Position numbers and translations under genes: made by a program | DNA from: Promicromonospora soli | Lineage (GTDB): Bacteria > Actinomycetota > Actinomycetes > Actinomycetales > Cellulomonadaceae | Reading direction: 5' to 3' | DNA length: 64,000 nt | Assembly (NCBI RefSeq): GCF_014653785.1 | Contig: NZ_BNAS01000008.1 | Coordinates: 98,437 to 162,436, forward strand | Notes under the pieces: generated by a model | Seen by the model: only the letters and a program-made list of their open reading frames with translations | Database searches by the model: none | Told to the model about the DNA's origin: nothing | Shown: positions 24,816 through 32,629 of the stretch, piece by piece | Layout of the letters: the number at the start of each line of letters is the position of its first letter | Position numbering within the stretch: the stretch's first letter is position 1

Positions 24816-25183
24816 GGCCTGCCTTCCTCCTCTTCGCGCTCCTTGATGTAGTCCACGTAGAGCCGCTCGGCTTCGGGGATCGCTGTGCGGAACCAGGCGG
24901 TCCAGCTTCCCGACTTGTCGCCGCCGATGAGCAGGATCGCCGACCGCCAAGGATCGAACACGAACAACACCCGAACCTCGCTTCGTCCGGTGGGCGCCGG
25001 GCGCAGCTCCTTCATGTTGTGGACCTGTGAACCCTCAAGTCGGTCGACCAAAGGCCTGCCGAGCTGCGGTCCGGCGTCCGCCAGCCTGTCGATCGCCTCC
25101 GAAACCAGCGCCTGCGACTTGTGATCGACCGTGTCGAGCCACGCGAGGAACTGGTCGGTGACTCGGATTTCCCACTCCTCCAT
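24812..25183 (-). CDS. RelE/HigB-type (Gp49-like) toxin
   Basis: This 123-residue protein is of the phage-derived Gp49/HigB family: 'VHNMKELRPAPTGRSEVRVLFVFDPWRSAILLIGGDKSGSWTAWFRTAIPEAERLYVDYI'. The KELR...RVLFVFDP...LLIGGDK block is diagnostic. Such toxins are ribosome-dependent mRNA interferases. The N-terminal 'EEWEIRVTDQFLAWLDTVD' is the first strand and helix of the RelE fold. It precedes and overlaps the antitoxin by four bases. Confidence 0.88.
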   Translation of the reverse strand: MEEWEIRVTDQFLAWLDTVDHKSQALVSEAIDRLADAGPQLGRPLVDRLEGSQVHNMKELRPAPTGRSEVRVLFVFDPWRSAILLIGGDKSGSWTAWFRTAIPEAERLYVDYIKEREEEEGRP

Positions 25184-25192
25184 CCAACGAGT

Positions 25193-25208
25193 GTAGTAAA
25201 TCCTCTAC
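25193..25208. promoter_or_regulatory. Candidate operator of the toxin-antitoxin pair
   Basis: gtag-N8-ctac lies 10 bases before the toxin start in an AT-rich patch that also supplies a -10-like TACTAC on the minus strand. The arms are only four bases, so the assignment rests mainly on position. Confidence 0.4.
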
Positions 25209-25301
25209 TTTGCCGCGCGGTCAAGGCCGAACGCCCCAGAGGTGGCGGTGGGTTCGTCCCCCGGGGCATTCAGCGTCCAGCGTCAGTGTTCGGCGTGGGC
25301 G

Positions 25302-26210
25302 TCAGCCGCAGTGCTCGAACGGGCTGGTGTAGCTGGTGCTGCCCACCGAGCCACCCCACTTGACGCAGGTGCCGGGCGCGGATCGCTTGACCGGGCCCGC
25401 GTAGTACGAGTAGCTGCCGGAGTCGGTGGTGCGTGACGCGTCCTCGGGCTCCAGGAAGGCCGAGACCGCGCTCGGAGTGCCCAGGCTGGTGGACTTCAGG
25501 GTCACCACGCAGTTGTAGCCGGTGCCGGAGTTGTACAGCAGATAGGTCCGCCCGACGGTGCCGAGCGCGGCCTCGTCGACCACGGAGAAGCCGGTGCCGC
25601 AGACCTCCGTCGGCGTGTACGGGTTGCTCGAGCCGCCGCAGCCGTTGGTGCTCGTGATGGCCTTCTTCTGGCCGATCGAGACGGTCACGCCCTCGACGGT
25701 CGGGCTGGTGTCGACGACGCCGGACGAGCCGCGCTGTTCGTAGTGCAGGTGCGGCGCCTCGGAGCCGCCGGTGGAGCCGACGGTGCCGATGACCGTGCCC
25801 TGGCTGACCGACATGGTCTGGCCGGGCGCCCGCACCATCGTGGCGAGGTGGGCGTAGCGCGTGCGCGTGCCGTCGCTGTGCACGATCTGCACCCACTGCC
25901 CGTAGCTGTCGCTGCCCTCGTCGGCGAAGGTCGCTGTGCCACCAGCGGTGGCGCGGACCGTCTCGCCGTTGATGGCGTCGGTGCCGTAGGACTGCCAGTC
26001 GATGGAGCCGGAGGGGTTGTGCCCCGGGCTCCAGTTGTTGGCGTAGAACGTCTTGTTGCAGCTGAACGGCGACTTGTGCGTGATCGCCAGCACGCCGACG
26101 TCGTCGGCCGAGGCAGAGGCCGCCGGTGGGGCGACCAGGGCGAGTGCGGCCATGGCCGCGAGCGCCCAGTGCTTCGTGGTTCTTCTGCGGAACGGGGAGA
26201 AGACCGACAT
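25302..26210 (-). CDS. Secreted M23 peptidase fused to a SapA-like domain
   Basis: This 302-residue exported protein has a signal peptide at 1-36 (basic start, hydrophobic core 'WALAAMAALALVAPPAASASA'). A LytM/M23-like domain covers about residues 40-190, with 'GHNPSGSIDW' as first metal ligands, 'TRYAHL' and 'APHLHYEQ' (HxH). From about residue 210 a domain resembles Streptomyces spore-associated protein A: 'CGTGFSVVDEAALG', 'TYLLYNSGTGYNCVV', 'YAGPV' and 'GTCVKWGGSVG' with paired cysteines. Start 26210 has TGGAGAG upstream. It probably cleaves peptidoglycan or an extracellular peptide; the C-terminal domain may bind the cell wall. Confidence 0.82.
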   Translation of the reverse strand: MSVFSPFRRRTTKHWALAAMAALALVAPPAASASADDVGVLAITHKSPFSCNKTFYANNWSPGHNPSGSIDWQSYGTDAINGETVRATAGGTATFADEGSDSYGQWVQIVHSDGTRTRYAHLATMVRAPGQTMSVSQGTVIGTVGSTGGSEAPHLHYEQRGSSGVVDTSPTVEGVTVSIGQKKAITSTNGCGGSSNPYTPTEVCGTGFSVVDEAALGTVGRTYLLYNSGTGYNCVVTLKSTSLGTPSAVSAFLEPEDASRTTDSGSYSYYAGPVKRSAPGTCVKWGGSVGSTSYTSPFEHCG

Positions 26211-26331
26211 GTGTGCTCTCCATCCTGAGGTCTGACTCTTGGTCTGACGCTGGAAGGCTTGCACGGCGCGCATGTGGTGCCCATGGGTAGTGCTGCCCCT
26301 GGACGGTGCCCGGATCGAGTGCCTGGCCGCG

Positions 26332-26667
26332 TCAGGCGGCGACCCGCCCGGCGCCCCCGTCGACGGTGACGGTCTCGCCGTCCCGCAGCGTCGTCATGGC
26401 GCCGGAAACCGCCAGCACCGCGGGGATGCCGTACTCGCGGGCCACTATCGCGGCGTGCGAGAGGACGCCGCCCGTCTCGGTGACCACGGCGGCCACGACG
26501 CCGAACAGCGCGGTCCACGCCGGCTCGGTGAAACGGCAGACGAGCACGTCGCCGGGCAGCACCCGGGCGAAGTCGTCCGGGCCGTGCACCACCCGCGCCG
26601 GCCCGGAGGCCCGGCCCAGGCTGCCGGGCGTCCCGGCCAGGTCTGCGACTGCGGAGCTGTCCGACAT
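26332..26667 (-). CDS. Stand-alone PEP-utilising enzyme mobile (phosphohistidine) domain
   Basis: This 111-residue protein consists of little more than the swivelling His domain of PEP synthase, PPDK or rifampin phosphotransferase. 'RVLPGDVLVCRFTEPAWTALFGVVAAVVTETGGVLSHAAIVAREYGIPAVLAV' includes the phosphorylated His in TETGGxLSHAA. The nucleotide- and PEP-binding domains are absent. ATG 26667 has GGGAGG upstream. It is divergent from a regulator-like gene, a pairing that suggests the regulator controls it. It may carry phosphate for a partner encoded elsewhere, or be a relic. Confidence 0.82.
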   Translation of the reverse strand: MSDSSAVADLAGTPGSLGRASGPARVVHGPDDFARVLPGDVLVCRFTEPAWTALFGVVAAVVTETGGVLSHAAIVAREYGIPAVLAVSGAMTTLRDGETVTVDGGAGRVAA

Positions 26668-26723
26668 TGCTTCCTCCCTGGGCGTACCTACCCGCGTTGA
26701 CACCGGCCATCGGAGGATGCACG

Positions 26724-27380
26724 GTGCAAAATATGACGCATACTCCGGTGCTCGGCCGATCCTCTCAGCCCGAGCTGCTCGTGCTCCACTCGGTAAGGAT
26801 CCAGGGCATGGCCGACGACGACGCCGTCGCCGCGCGGTTCGACCTCGACCGGGCGGAGACCCGCGAGACGCTGCTCGACGACGAGGCCTACGGCTGGGTC
26901 ACCCATTCCGTGTTCGTGGGCACGGAGGGCTGGTCGGTGACGGAGCGCGGCCGCGCCGAGGACGACCGCCGCCTGGCCGAGGAGCTGGCCGAGGCGAACG
27001 CCCGGCCCGTCGTCGAGCAGGCCCACAAGGCCTTCCGGCCGTTGAACGGTCGCCTGCTGCAGGCGTGCACCGACTGGCAGCTGCGGCCCGAGGAGGACGA
27101 CCGGCTGGTCCCGAACACCCACACCGACCGGGAGTGGGACGCGCGGGTGCTTGCCGAGCTCGGAGCGGTCGACGACGAGCTGGGGCCGCTGGTCGCCCCG
27201 CTCGCCGCGGTGCTGACGCGGTTCGAGGGGTACGACAACCGGTTCTCCGTGGCGCTCGGCCGGGCGAAGTCCGGGCAGGGGGAGTGGGTGGCCGGTACCG
27301 GCATCGGATCGTGCCACGTCGTATGGATGGAGCTGCACGAGGACCTGATCTCCACCCTGGGGATCCAGCGCGCGGAGTAG
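26724..27380 (+). CDS. Winged-helix-like regulator divergent from PEP mobile-domain gene
   Basis: In this 218-residue protein the N-terminal 80 residues read as a winged helix: 'ELLVLHSVRIQGMADDDAVAARFDLDRAETRETLLDDEAYGWVTHSVFVGTEGWSVTERGRAED'. The rest is mostly helical, with 'AFRPLNGRLLQACTDWQLRP' and 'LTRFEGYDNRFSVALGRA'. It is likely a DNA-binding regulator, but no named family can be given with certainty. GTG 26724 is favoured by GGAGG seven bases upstream; an ATG three codons later is the alternative. Its job is probably to control the divergent PEP mobile-domain gene. Confidence 0.65.
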   Translation: MQNMTHTPVLGRSSQPELLVLHSVRIQGMADDDAVAARFDLDRAETRETLLDDEAYGWVTHSVFVGTEGWSVTERGRAEDDRRLAEELAEANARPVVEQAHKAFRPLNGRLLQACTDWQLRPEEDDRLVPNTHTDREWDARVLAELGAVDDELGPLVAPLAAVLTRFEGYDNRFSVALGRAKSGQGEWVAGTGIGSCHVVWMELHEDLISTLGIQRAE

Positions 27381-27381
27381 A

Positions 27382-27504
27382 CCTCCCGGCGGCCACCGAG
27401 CTCGGTTGCGCTACCTGCCGCCGACGGTCGTGCTGTTCAACGACATGGGCCACCTGCCGCAGGACCTGCGCTGGACCGGCTTCCCGCCGTCCGCGCGCCC
27501 CTGA
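27382..27504 (+). pseudogene. Possible remnant of a C-terminal coding segment
   Basis: After the preceding stop, the +1 frame reads a natural-looking tail (RYLPPTVVLFNDMGHL, then PQDLRWTGFPPSARP) to TGA at 27502-27504 with no start or ribosome-binding site of its own. It may be the end of a lost gene or chance. I cannot name a family. Confidence 0.2.
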
Positions 27505-27510
27505 CACCCG

Positions 27511-27972
27511 CTACTCGACGAGGCCCGCCCAGCGGCGGGACAGGTCGACCAGGTCGACCCGGTCGAGCGCGTCGACCTCCTCCTGGGTGTGCCAGGCGAC
27601 GCCGTCGGTGGAGCCGTCCTCCTCGACGCGCAGCTCACCGCCCGTGATGTGCGCCCGGTACACGATCCGCAGGGCGTGCACCGGGCGGTCCGTCGGGTAG
27701 ACCCGTTCCGCGCCGGGAATGACGAAGCTGTCGACGCCGAGCAAACCGTCCAGCTCCACGTGGTAGCCGGTCTCCTCGAAGACCTCACGAATGGCGGCGT
27801 CGGCCGGGTCCTCGCCCGGGTCGATCCCGCCGCCGGGCATGGTCCAGCCGCTGTGCGCGGCCTCGCTCCAGTGGGGCAGGAGCATGCGGCGCTGGTGGTC
27901 GGTGATGACGGCGTACGCGGCGACACGCAGGTCCATCGCGCCGTCTGAGCTGGTGAACATGGTGCCCATCAT
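27511..27972 (-). CDS. Nudix hydrolase
   Basis: This 153-residue pyrophosphohydrolase has a complete Nudix box 'GGGIDPGEDPADAAIREVFEETGY' (G-x5-E-x7-R-E-x2-E-E-x-G). The N-terminal strand 'DLRVAAYAVITDHQRRMLLPHW' and C-terminal 'GVAWHTQEEVDALDRVDLVDL' complete the fold. Substrate preference (dNTP, ADP-ribose, others) is not visible. Two adjacent ATGs at 27972/27969 are the likeliest start; ATG 27936 just before the first strand is also possible. It is divergent from a dienelactone hydrolase. Confidence 0.87.
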   Translation of the reverse strand: MMGTMFTSSDGAMDLRVAAYAVITDHQRRMLLPHWSEAAHSGWTMPGGGIDPGEDPADAAIREVFEETGYHVELDGLLGVDSFVIPGAERVYPTDRPVHALRIVYRAHITGGELRVEEDGSTDGVAWHTQEEVDALDRVDLVDLSRRWAGLVE

Positions 27973-27998
27973 GTCGCCCGTCGGGCGACCCCAGCGAG

Positions 27999-28017
27999 GA
28001 TGTGCATCATGCACATC
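27999..28017. promoter_or_regulatory. Perfect 19-base palindrome between divergent genes
   Basis: 9-base arms gatgtgcat and atgcacatc flank a single C. It lies 27 bases before the Nudix start and 76 before the dienelactone hydrolase start. A second dyad gtcgccc-N3-gggcgac occupies 27973-27989. It is probably an operator for an unlinked regulator, as no regulator gene is adjacent. Confidence 0.6.
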
Positions 28018-28092
28018 GTCGTGTTACGGTCCGGACGACGGTGTCCGGGCCCGTGCCCGGCCGGTCCCTACTCCGACGCGCAGGAGGTACCA

Positions 28093-28809
28093 GTGCACCC
28101 CGGTCACACCTCGGTCCCCGAAGGGGACGGGCCGTTCCCCGGCGTCGTCGTCGTGCACGACGCGTACGGGATGACCGCCGAGCTGCGTCGCGTCTGCGAC
28201 CACCTCGCCGCCCAGGGCTACCTCGTGCACGCGCCGTCGATGTACCAGGGCGGGCGCTGCCTGCGCCAGACCTTCCGCAGCCTCGTCGCCGACCAGGGCC
28301 CGGCCTACGACCGGCTCGAGGCCGAGCGCGCGGCGCTCGCGGCCCGGCCCGACTGCACCGGCAAGGTGGGGATCATGGGGTTCTGCCTCGGCGGCAGGTT
28401 CGCCCTGGTTGCGGCGGGCCGCGGCATGTTCGACGCCGCTGCTGTGCAGTACGGCATCCTTCCCGAGGGCAGGCAGGAGCCGGAGGTGCTCGACCGGATG
28501 CTGTCGGCGCCCTGCCCGGTCGTGGCGAGCTTCGGCGCGCGGGACAAGGTGGTCGACGAGGCCGAGGTGGACAAGCTCCGGGCCGGCCTGGAGCGTTCGG
28601 GCGTCCCGGTGGACCTGAAGGTGTATCCCGAGGCGACGCACTCGTTCCTGGCCCAGTACACGGGGCCGCTCGGGATGCTGATCCGGATCGCGGGCATGAC
28701 GCACGACCCGGAGGCGTCGGCCGACGCCTGGGAGCGGACGCTCGGCTTCTTCTCGGAGCACCTGGGCGTGGCCGGTGCGGGCGAGGTCAGTTCAGGGCGT
28801 GGTCGGTGA
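28093..28809 (+). CDS. Dienelactone hydrolase family protein
   Basis: This 238-residue alpha/beta hydrolase has the DLH triad: Cys in 'GIMGFCLGGRFAL', Asp in 'SFGARDKVVDE' and His in 'YPEATHSFLAQ'. The N-terminal 'GVVVVHDAYGMTAELRRVCDHLAAQGYLVHAPSMY' is also typical. GTG 28093 follows CAGGAGG at five bases; an earlier in-frame ATG at 28000 lies in the palindrome and is rejected. No aromatic-degradation genes adjoin, so the physiological ester or lactone is unknown. Confidence 0.87.
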   Translation: MHPGHTSVPEGDGPFPGVVVVHDAYGMTAELRRVCDHLAAQGYLVHAPSMYQGGRCLRQTFRSLVADQGPAYDRLEAERAALAARPDCTGKVGIMGFCLGGRFALVAAGRGMFDAAAVQYGILPEGRQEPEVLDRMLSAPCPVVASFGARDKVVDEAEVDKLRAGLERSGVPVDLKVYPEATHSFLAQYTGPLGMLIRIAGMTHDPEASADAWERTLGFFSEHLGVAGAGEVSSGRGR

Positions 28810-28858
28810 ACCATCGTCCTGCAAGCGGGGATGGTTCCGCTCCAATCGGGAAGCTCAC

Positions 28859-30877
28859 TCAGAATGGTGGTTCGTCCGGATCGGCCGACGTGGTCGAGCC
28901 GGGCGGGTCGGTTGGGTTCGTGGGGACTGCGCCGGGTTCGATGGTGGTGGTGTAGGGGCGCGGCAGGCGTTGTCCGGTCAGGGCGCGGAGGGTGAGGTCG
29001 TGGCTGGTTTCGGGGTCGATCTGCTCGATCTCGGCGTGGGTGTCCAGCACCGTGGGTTGCCGCGTGTGGGTGCGGCCGGCGGGGGTGGTCCAGGTGGTGA
29101 TCCCGGTGTCGGGGTCGCGGACGAGGCGCCAGCCGGCGTGGGTCTTGAGCAGGTGATGCTTGCGGCACAGCGCGTGCAGATTCCGGGCGTTCGTCTGCCC
29201 GTCCCCGCCGGTGTCGCCCTCGCCCTTGTTCTTGCGGTTGTGGTCGAAGGGTTGGATGTGGTCCAGGTCGCACCGGCTCGCCGGGGTGTTGCAGCCCCAG
29301 AGGAAGGTGCAGGTCCGGTCTCTGGCTTCGACGGCGGCGCGCAGGACTTTGCCGGGTTGGTAGGTGGTGGTGGAGTAGTCGGTCAGGATCCCGGTGATCG
29401 GGTCGGTCAGCAGGCGTTGCCAGGTCGCGTCCTGGGCGATCATGCGTGCGGTGTCGGCGGGGATGGGGCCGAACCCGTCCAGGTGCCCGGGCGCGTGGTC
29501 CAGCCCGAGCAGGGCGGTGGCGGGGATGGTGACCCGTACGACCGGCCGGGTCGGCGTGACCCGCACCGGCCGCACGATCTCCTGCACGACTTCCTGCACC
29601 ACAACGCGCTGGACGGGAGCCCGGCCACCACAGCTGCACACGGGTCCCCCCGCACCCTCGGCGCGTGCGCCTTCGTCCCCCTGGGTCTGCGCGCCCGCTT
29701 CGGTCTCGGCGGGCGCGTCGGGCAGGGTGTCGGCGTCGGTGTCGGGGTGGGTGAACCGGTCGGCGGGCAGCAGGCGGCCGGTGATGATTCCGGTCAGGGA
29801 GTCGGCGCGCAGCTGGGCCAGGGTGCGGTCCTCACCGGTGACGTGCCGTAGCTGGTGCGCCATGTCGTCCACCACACCCCACACCGCGGCGGCGTCGGTC
29901 GCGGGCAGGTAGGCCGAGAGCCAGCCCATGTCGTTCTCCGCACGGTCCAGCTGCACGCTGCGACGCAGGGCTTCGGCCCGCGCGGTCTCGGCGGCGCCGT
30001 GCCGGTTCTTGGCGAACGCAAGCATCCGGGCCTGCAGCCACTTCCAGGTCCTGTGTGGCGCCTGCGGCAGGAACCGGGCGATCGCCTCGGCCCGCTCGGC
30101 GATCGTGAGCTGGGTCGCGGAGCGCAGCAGGGTGTGCGCCTTGCGGGCGTCGATCCGCCCCGCGAGCAGGGCAGTGATCACTGTGGGGTGCTGGGCGCCG
30201 GACTCGGCCCGGACCACGACCTCGGTGGCCTCCGGCTCGGTCACCACGAGCTCACCGGTGACCTGCCCGACCAGGGAGTTGTGCGCCAGCGGGTGGGTCT
30301 CCCGGGCGGCACGTTCGGCCACCACCAGGGCCTGCATCCCTGTCGCCCAGGACTGCAGGCGCCCGGCCGCGACCACCAGGTCGCCCAGGGCGTCGTCCGA
30401 CAGGTCGCCCAGCACATCCGAACCCCGATCACCGGCACAGTCACCGCCGCCGTCGTCCGGGCCGCCGCCCGGGGCGTCGTCCAGGTTGCCGTCCAGGTCG
30501 ATGGCCTCGGCGACCACCCGCGCCAGCCCCACGCCCGGCACACCCCGCAGTGCCTCCCGCAATACCGTCTCGGGCCACAACACGACCGGCACTCCCGCCG
30601 GCGGCCGGTCCAGCCCAACGCCCGGCCCTGAATCCGGCCCTACGGACGGGTCGGGCTCCTCGACCCACATCGCATTTCGGAACCACGCATCGTCCAGCCA
30701 AGCGCTGTCGTACGACGAGTCCTGGAACGGCCCGCCCGGAGCCAGCACGTTATCGGGCAGCCACCGCACCAGCGTCCCGTCCCGCTCGACCGCCACCCGG
30801 CCATCTCGGGCAGGGTCGTCCAGAAGCCCACTCGGGAGCGCGCCGGCCATACCGTCGTCAGACATTCCATCACGCAT
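28859..30877 (-). CDS. DUF222/HNH endonuclease (13E12-repeat family), intact copy
   Basis: This 672-residue protein has an acidic, variable N-terminus, a helical DUF222 domain (about 130-430, with 'TATQLTIAERAEAIARFLP'-type segments and 'WLSAYLPATDAAAVWGVVDDMA') and a Pro/acidic linker. A C-terminal HNH nuclease follows: 'CDLDHIQPFDHNRKNKGEGDT', then 'NARNLHALCRKHHLLKTHAGW'. The C-terminus continues 'TTWTTPAGRTHTRQPTVLDTH' to 'DEPPF'. Such genes occur in many copies in actinobacteria and resemble mobile or selfish repeats. ATG 30877 has GAGGAGG upstream. A disrupted second copy is at 57692-59533. Confidence 0.88.
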   Translation of the reverse strand: MRDGMSDDGMAGALPSGLLDDPARDGRVAVERDGTLVRWLPDNVLAPGGPFQDSSYDSAWLDDAWFRNAMWVEEPDPSVGPDSGPGVGLDRPPAGVPVVLWPETVLREALRGVPGVGLARVVAEAIDLDGNLDDAPGGGPDDGGGDCAGDRGSDVLGDLSDDALGDLVVAAGRLQSWATGMQALVVAERAARETHPLAHNSLVGQVTGELVVTEPEATEVVVRAESGAQHPTVITALLAGRIDARKAHTLLRSATQLTIAERAEAIARFLPQAPHRTWKWLQARMLAFAKNRHGAAETARAEALRRSVQLDRAENDMGWLSAYLPATDAAAVWGVVDDMAHQLRHVTGEDRTLAQLRADSLTGIITGRLLPADRFTHPDTDADTLPDAPAETEAGAQTQGDEGARAEGAGGPVCSCGGRAPVQRVVVQEVVQEIVRPVRVTPTRPVVRVTIPATALLGLDHAPGHLDGFGPIPADTARMIAQDATWQRLLTDPITGILTDYSTTTYQPGKVLRAAVEARDRTCTFLWGCNTPASRCDLDHIQPFDHNRKNKGEGDTGGDGQTNARNLHALCRKHHLLKTHAGWRLVRDPDTGITTWTTPAGRTHTRQPTVLDTHAEIEQIDPETSHDLTLRALTGQRLPRPYTTTIEPGAVPTNPTDPPGSTTSADPDEPPF

Positions 30878-31151
30878 GCCGGCCTCCTCACTCAGTGGTA
30901 TCGATCAAGAAGACAAATCATTCACGCCATTCCTGCGGACGCTTGTTCGATTCTAGCCGCGCCCACCGACACACGCCTGTCCGTCTGCCAGCCGCGTAAG
31001 AAAGGGCAATGAGAGCCGACTGCCACGTGGTCGGCGCCGGCGGCGATGCCCGTGTCCGGCCAGCCACTCGGTGTTCGGGCGGCGCGGGCTCGGGAGGTGC
31101 GACTCGTGCACCCTGGCGGGTCGCATCGTCACGGTCGACGAGGGAAGAGGC
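30878..31151. other. Intergenic stretch with no recognised feature
   Basis: About 275 bases lie between the DUF222/HNH start and the end of the cation transporter gene. I see only a somewhat AT-richer promoter-like part near 30890-30930 for the minus-strand HNH gene and no open frame, hairpin or repeat worth naming. Confidence 0.4.
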
Positions 31152-31781
31152 TTAGCCGACGTCCTCGCCGGCCAGCGCCTTCGCCGCGAGCCGCTCCTCC
31201 TCGCTGACCTCCCACACCTCGTACGCAGCGTGCAGGGCCAGCAGGATGATCACGCAGCCCAGGATCAGGTCGGGCCACCCGGAGCCGGTCCACGCCGTGA
31301 CCAGGCCCATGGCGATGATGGCGACGTTCACCAGCACGTCGTTGCGGGCCGAGAGGAAGGCGGCGCGGCCGAGGGATCCGCCGTCGTGGTGGGCCCGGGC
31401 CAGCAGCCACGCGCTGGTGCCGTTGACGGCGATCGCGCCGAGGGAGGCCACGACGAGCGGCACGACGTCGGGCGCCGTCGGCGCGGCGAACCGCTGCACC
31501 GCCTCCCAGGCGGCAACCGCGGCCGGGCCCAGGATGATCACGGCCATCGCCTTGCCCATCACCGCCCGCCGGGCGAGCGGCCAGCTCAGGGCGACGAGGA
31601 TCAGCACGTTGACGGCCGTGTCCTCGAGGAAGTCGACGCTGTCGGCGAGGAGCGAGACGGACCCGGCGGCGAGCGCGACCGAGAACTCGACGAAGAAGTA
31701 GGCGAAGTTGAGGGCCGCGACGATCAGCACGGCCCGGCGCAGCCGGGCCGCACGGGGATCCTGGGTGGCGTTCACAGTCAC
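31152..31781 (-). CDS. Cation transporter of the CDF (cation diffusion facilitator) superfamily
   Basis: This 209-residue membrane protein has about six helices: 'RRAVLIVAALNFAYFFVEFSVALAAGSVSLLADSVDFLEDTAVNVLILVAL' (TM1-TM2, with DxxxD), and 'LSARNDVLVNVAIIAMGLVTAWTG' (TM5, NDxxxN). There is no C-terminal cytoplasmic metallochaperone-like domain, so it is the short form. GTG 31781 is taken as start; a second GTG lies two codons later. Metal specificity is unknown. It is not obviously linked to its neighbours. Confidence 0.8.
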   Translation of the reverse strand: MTVNATQDPRAARLRRAVLIVAALNFAYFFVEFSVALAAGSVSLLADSVDFLEDTAVNVLILVALSWPLARRAVMGKAMAVIILGPAAVAAWEAVQRFAAPTAPDVVPLVVASLGAIAVNGTSAWLLARAHHDGGSLGRAAFLSARNDVLVNVAIIAMGLVTAWTGSGWPDLILGCVIILLALHAAYEVWEVSEEERLAAKALAGEDVG

Positions 31782-31807
31782 CCATTGTTCCCGTGCGGCC
31801 CCGTCGG

Positions 31808-32629
31808 TCAGTCCGCCGAGCGGATCATCGCGCGCACGCCCACCGCGAGCCCGAGCACCGCCGTGGCCACGGCCGCGACCCAGCCCCAGGCGACCGCCGA
31901 GGAGAGCAGGTCGCCCGCGAAGGCGGCACGGCCCGAGTCGACGACGTAGCGCAGCGGGTTCACCGACGACACGGCGCGCATCCACGCCGGGCCGGTCTCC
32001 AGGGGCAGGAGCATGCCGGACAGCAGCATGACCGGGAACAGGACGGTCTGCTGCACCACCCAGAACATCCATTCCTGCTTGCGCACGGCCAGCGCCAGCG
32101 CGTACGACAGCGAGCCGACGCCGACGCCGAGAACCGCCAGCTGCAGCAGCGTGAGCACCGCCCCGATCGGGTCCGGGCGCAGGCCGAACGGCAGCATCAC
32201 GACGATCACGACCGCGGACTGGGCGACGATCGGCACCATCTCCTTGAGCGCGCGGCCCACGAGCTGCGCCGGGCGGGAGAGCGGGGTGACGAGCATCCGC
32301 TCGTGCACGCCCGACGAGAGGTCGAGCTGGAGGTTGGAGCCCGTCACCGACGTGCCGAAGAGCGTCGTCATCGCCAGCACGGCCGGCACGAACCAGAGCC
32401 AGACGTCGCCGCCGAGGGTCTCACCGGCGGATCCGGCGAGCAGCGGGCCGAACAGGCCGAGGAAGACGAGCGGCTGCACCAGGCCGAAGACGAGCGAGAA
32501 CGGGTCGCGCACCACGGGCCGGAGCTCCCGGACCAGCACGATCCGGGTGTCCCGCAGGAAGTTGCGACGGGGGAGCGACCTGTCGGCCTGGGCCGGCGTC
32601 GTACCGGGGGCAAGGGTCGCGGCGCTCAT
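31808..32629 (-). CDS. ABC-2 type transporter permease (DrrB-like)
   Basis: This 273-residue permease has six hydrophobic segments and the ABC-2 pattern: N-terminal 'RNFLRDTRIVLVRELRPVVRDPFSLVFGLVQPLVFLGLFGPLLAG', then the 'ERMLVTPLSRPAQLVGRALKEMVPI' coupling helix and 'MLPLETGPAWMRAVSSVNPLRYVVDSGRAAF'. It pairs with the ATPase 32626-33708, whose stop overlaps its ATG by four bases. Together they form a two-component exporter of the daunorubicin-resistance type, exporting drugs or lipids. Confidence 0.9.
   Translation of the reverse strand: MSAATLAPGTTPAQADRSLPRRNFLRDTRIVLVRELRPVVRDPFSLVFGLVQPLVFLGLFGPLLAGSAGETLGGDVWLWFVPAVLAMTTLFGTSVTGSNLQLDLSSGVHERMLVTPLSRPAQLVGRALKEMVPIVAQSAVVIVVMLPFGLRPDPIGAVLTLLQLAVLGVGVGSLSYALALAVRKQEWMFWVVQQTVLFPVMLLSGMLLPLETGPAWMRAVSSVNPLRYVVDSGRAAFAGDLLSSAVAWGWVAAVATAVLGLAVGVRAMIRSAD

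Noticed and set aside
28000-28092. Longer N-terminus for the dienelactone hydrolase from an ATG at 28000
   Set aside because: The extra residues are Cys/Arg/Pro-rich and would place the start within a perfect palindrome. CAGGAGG sits at ideal distance from GTG 28093.
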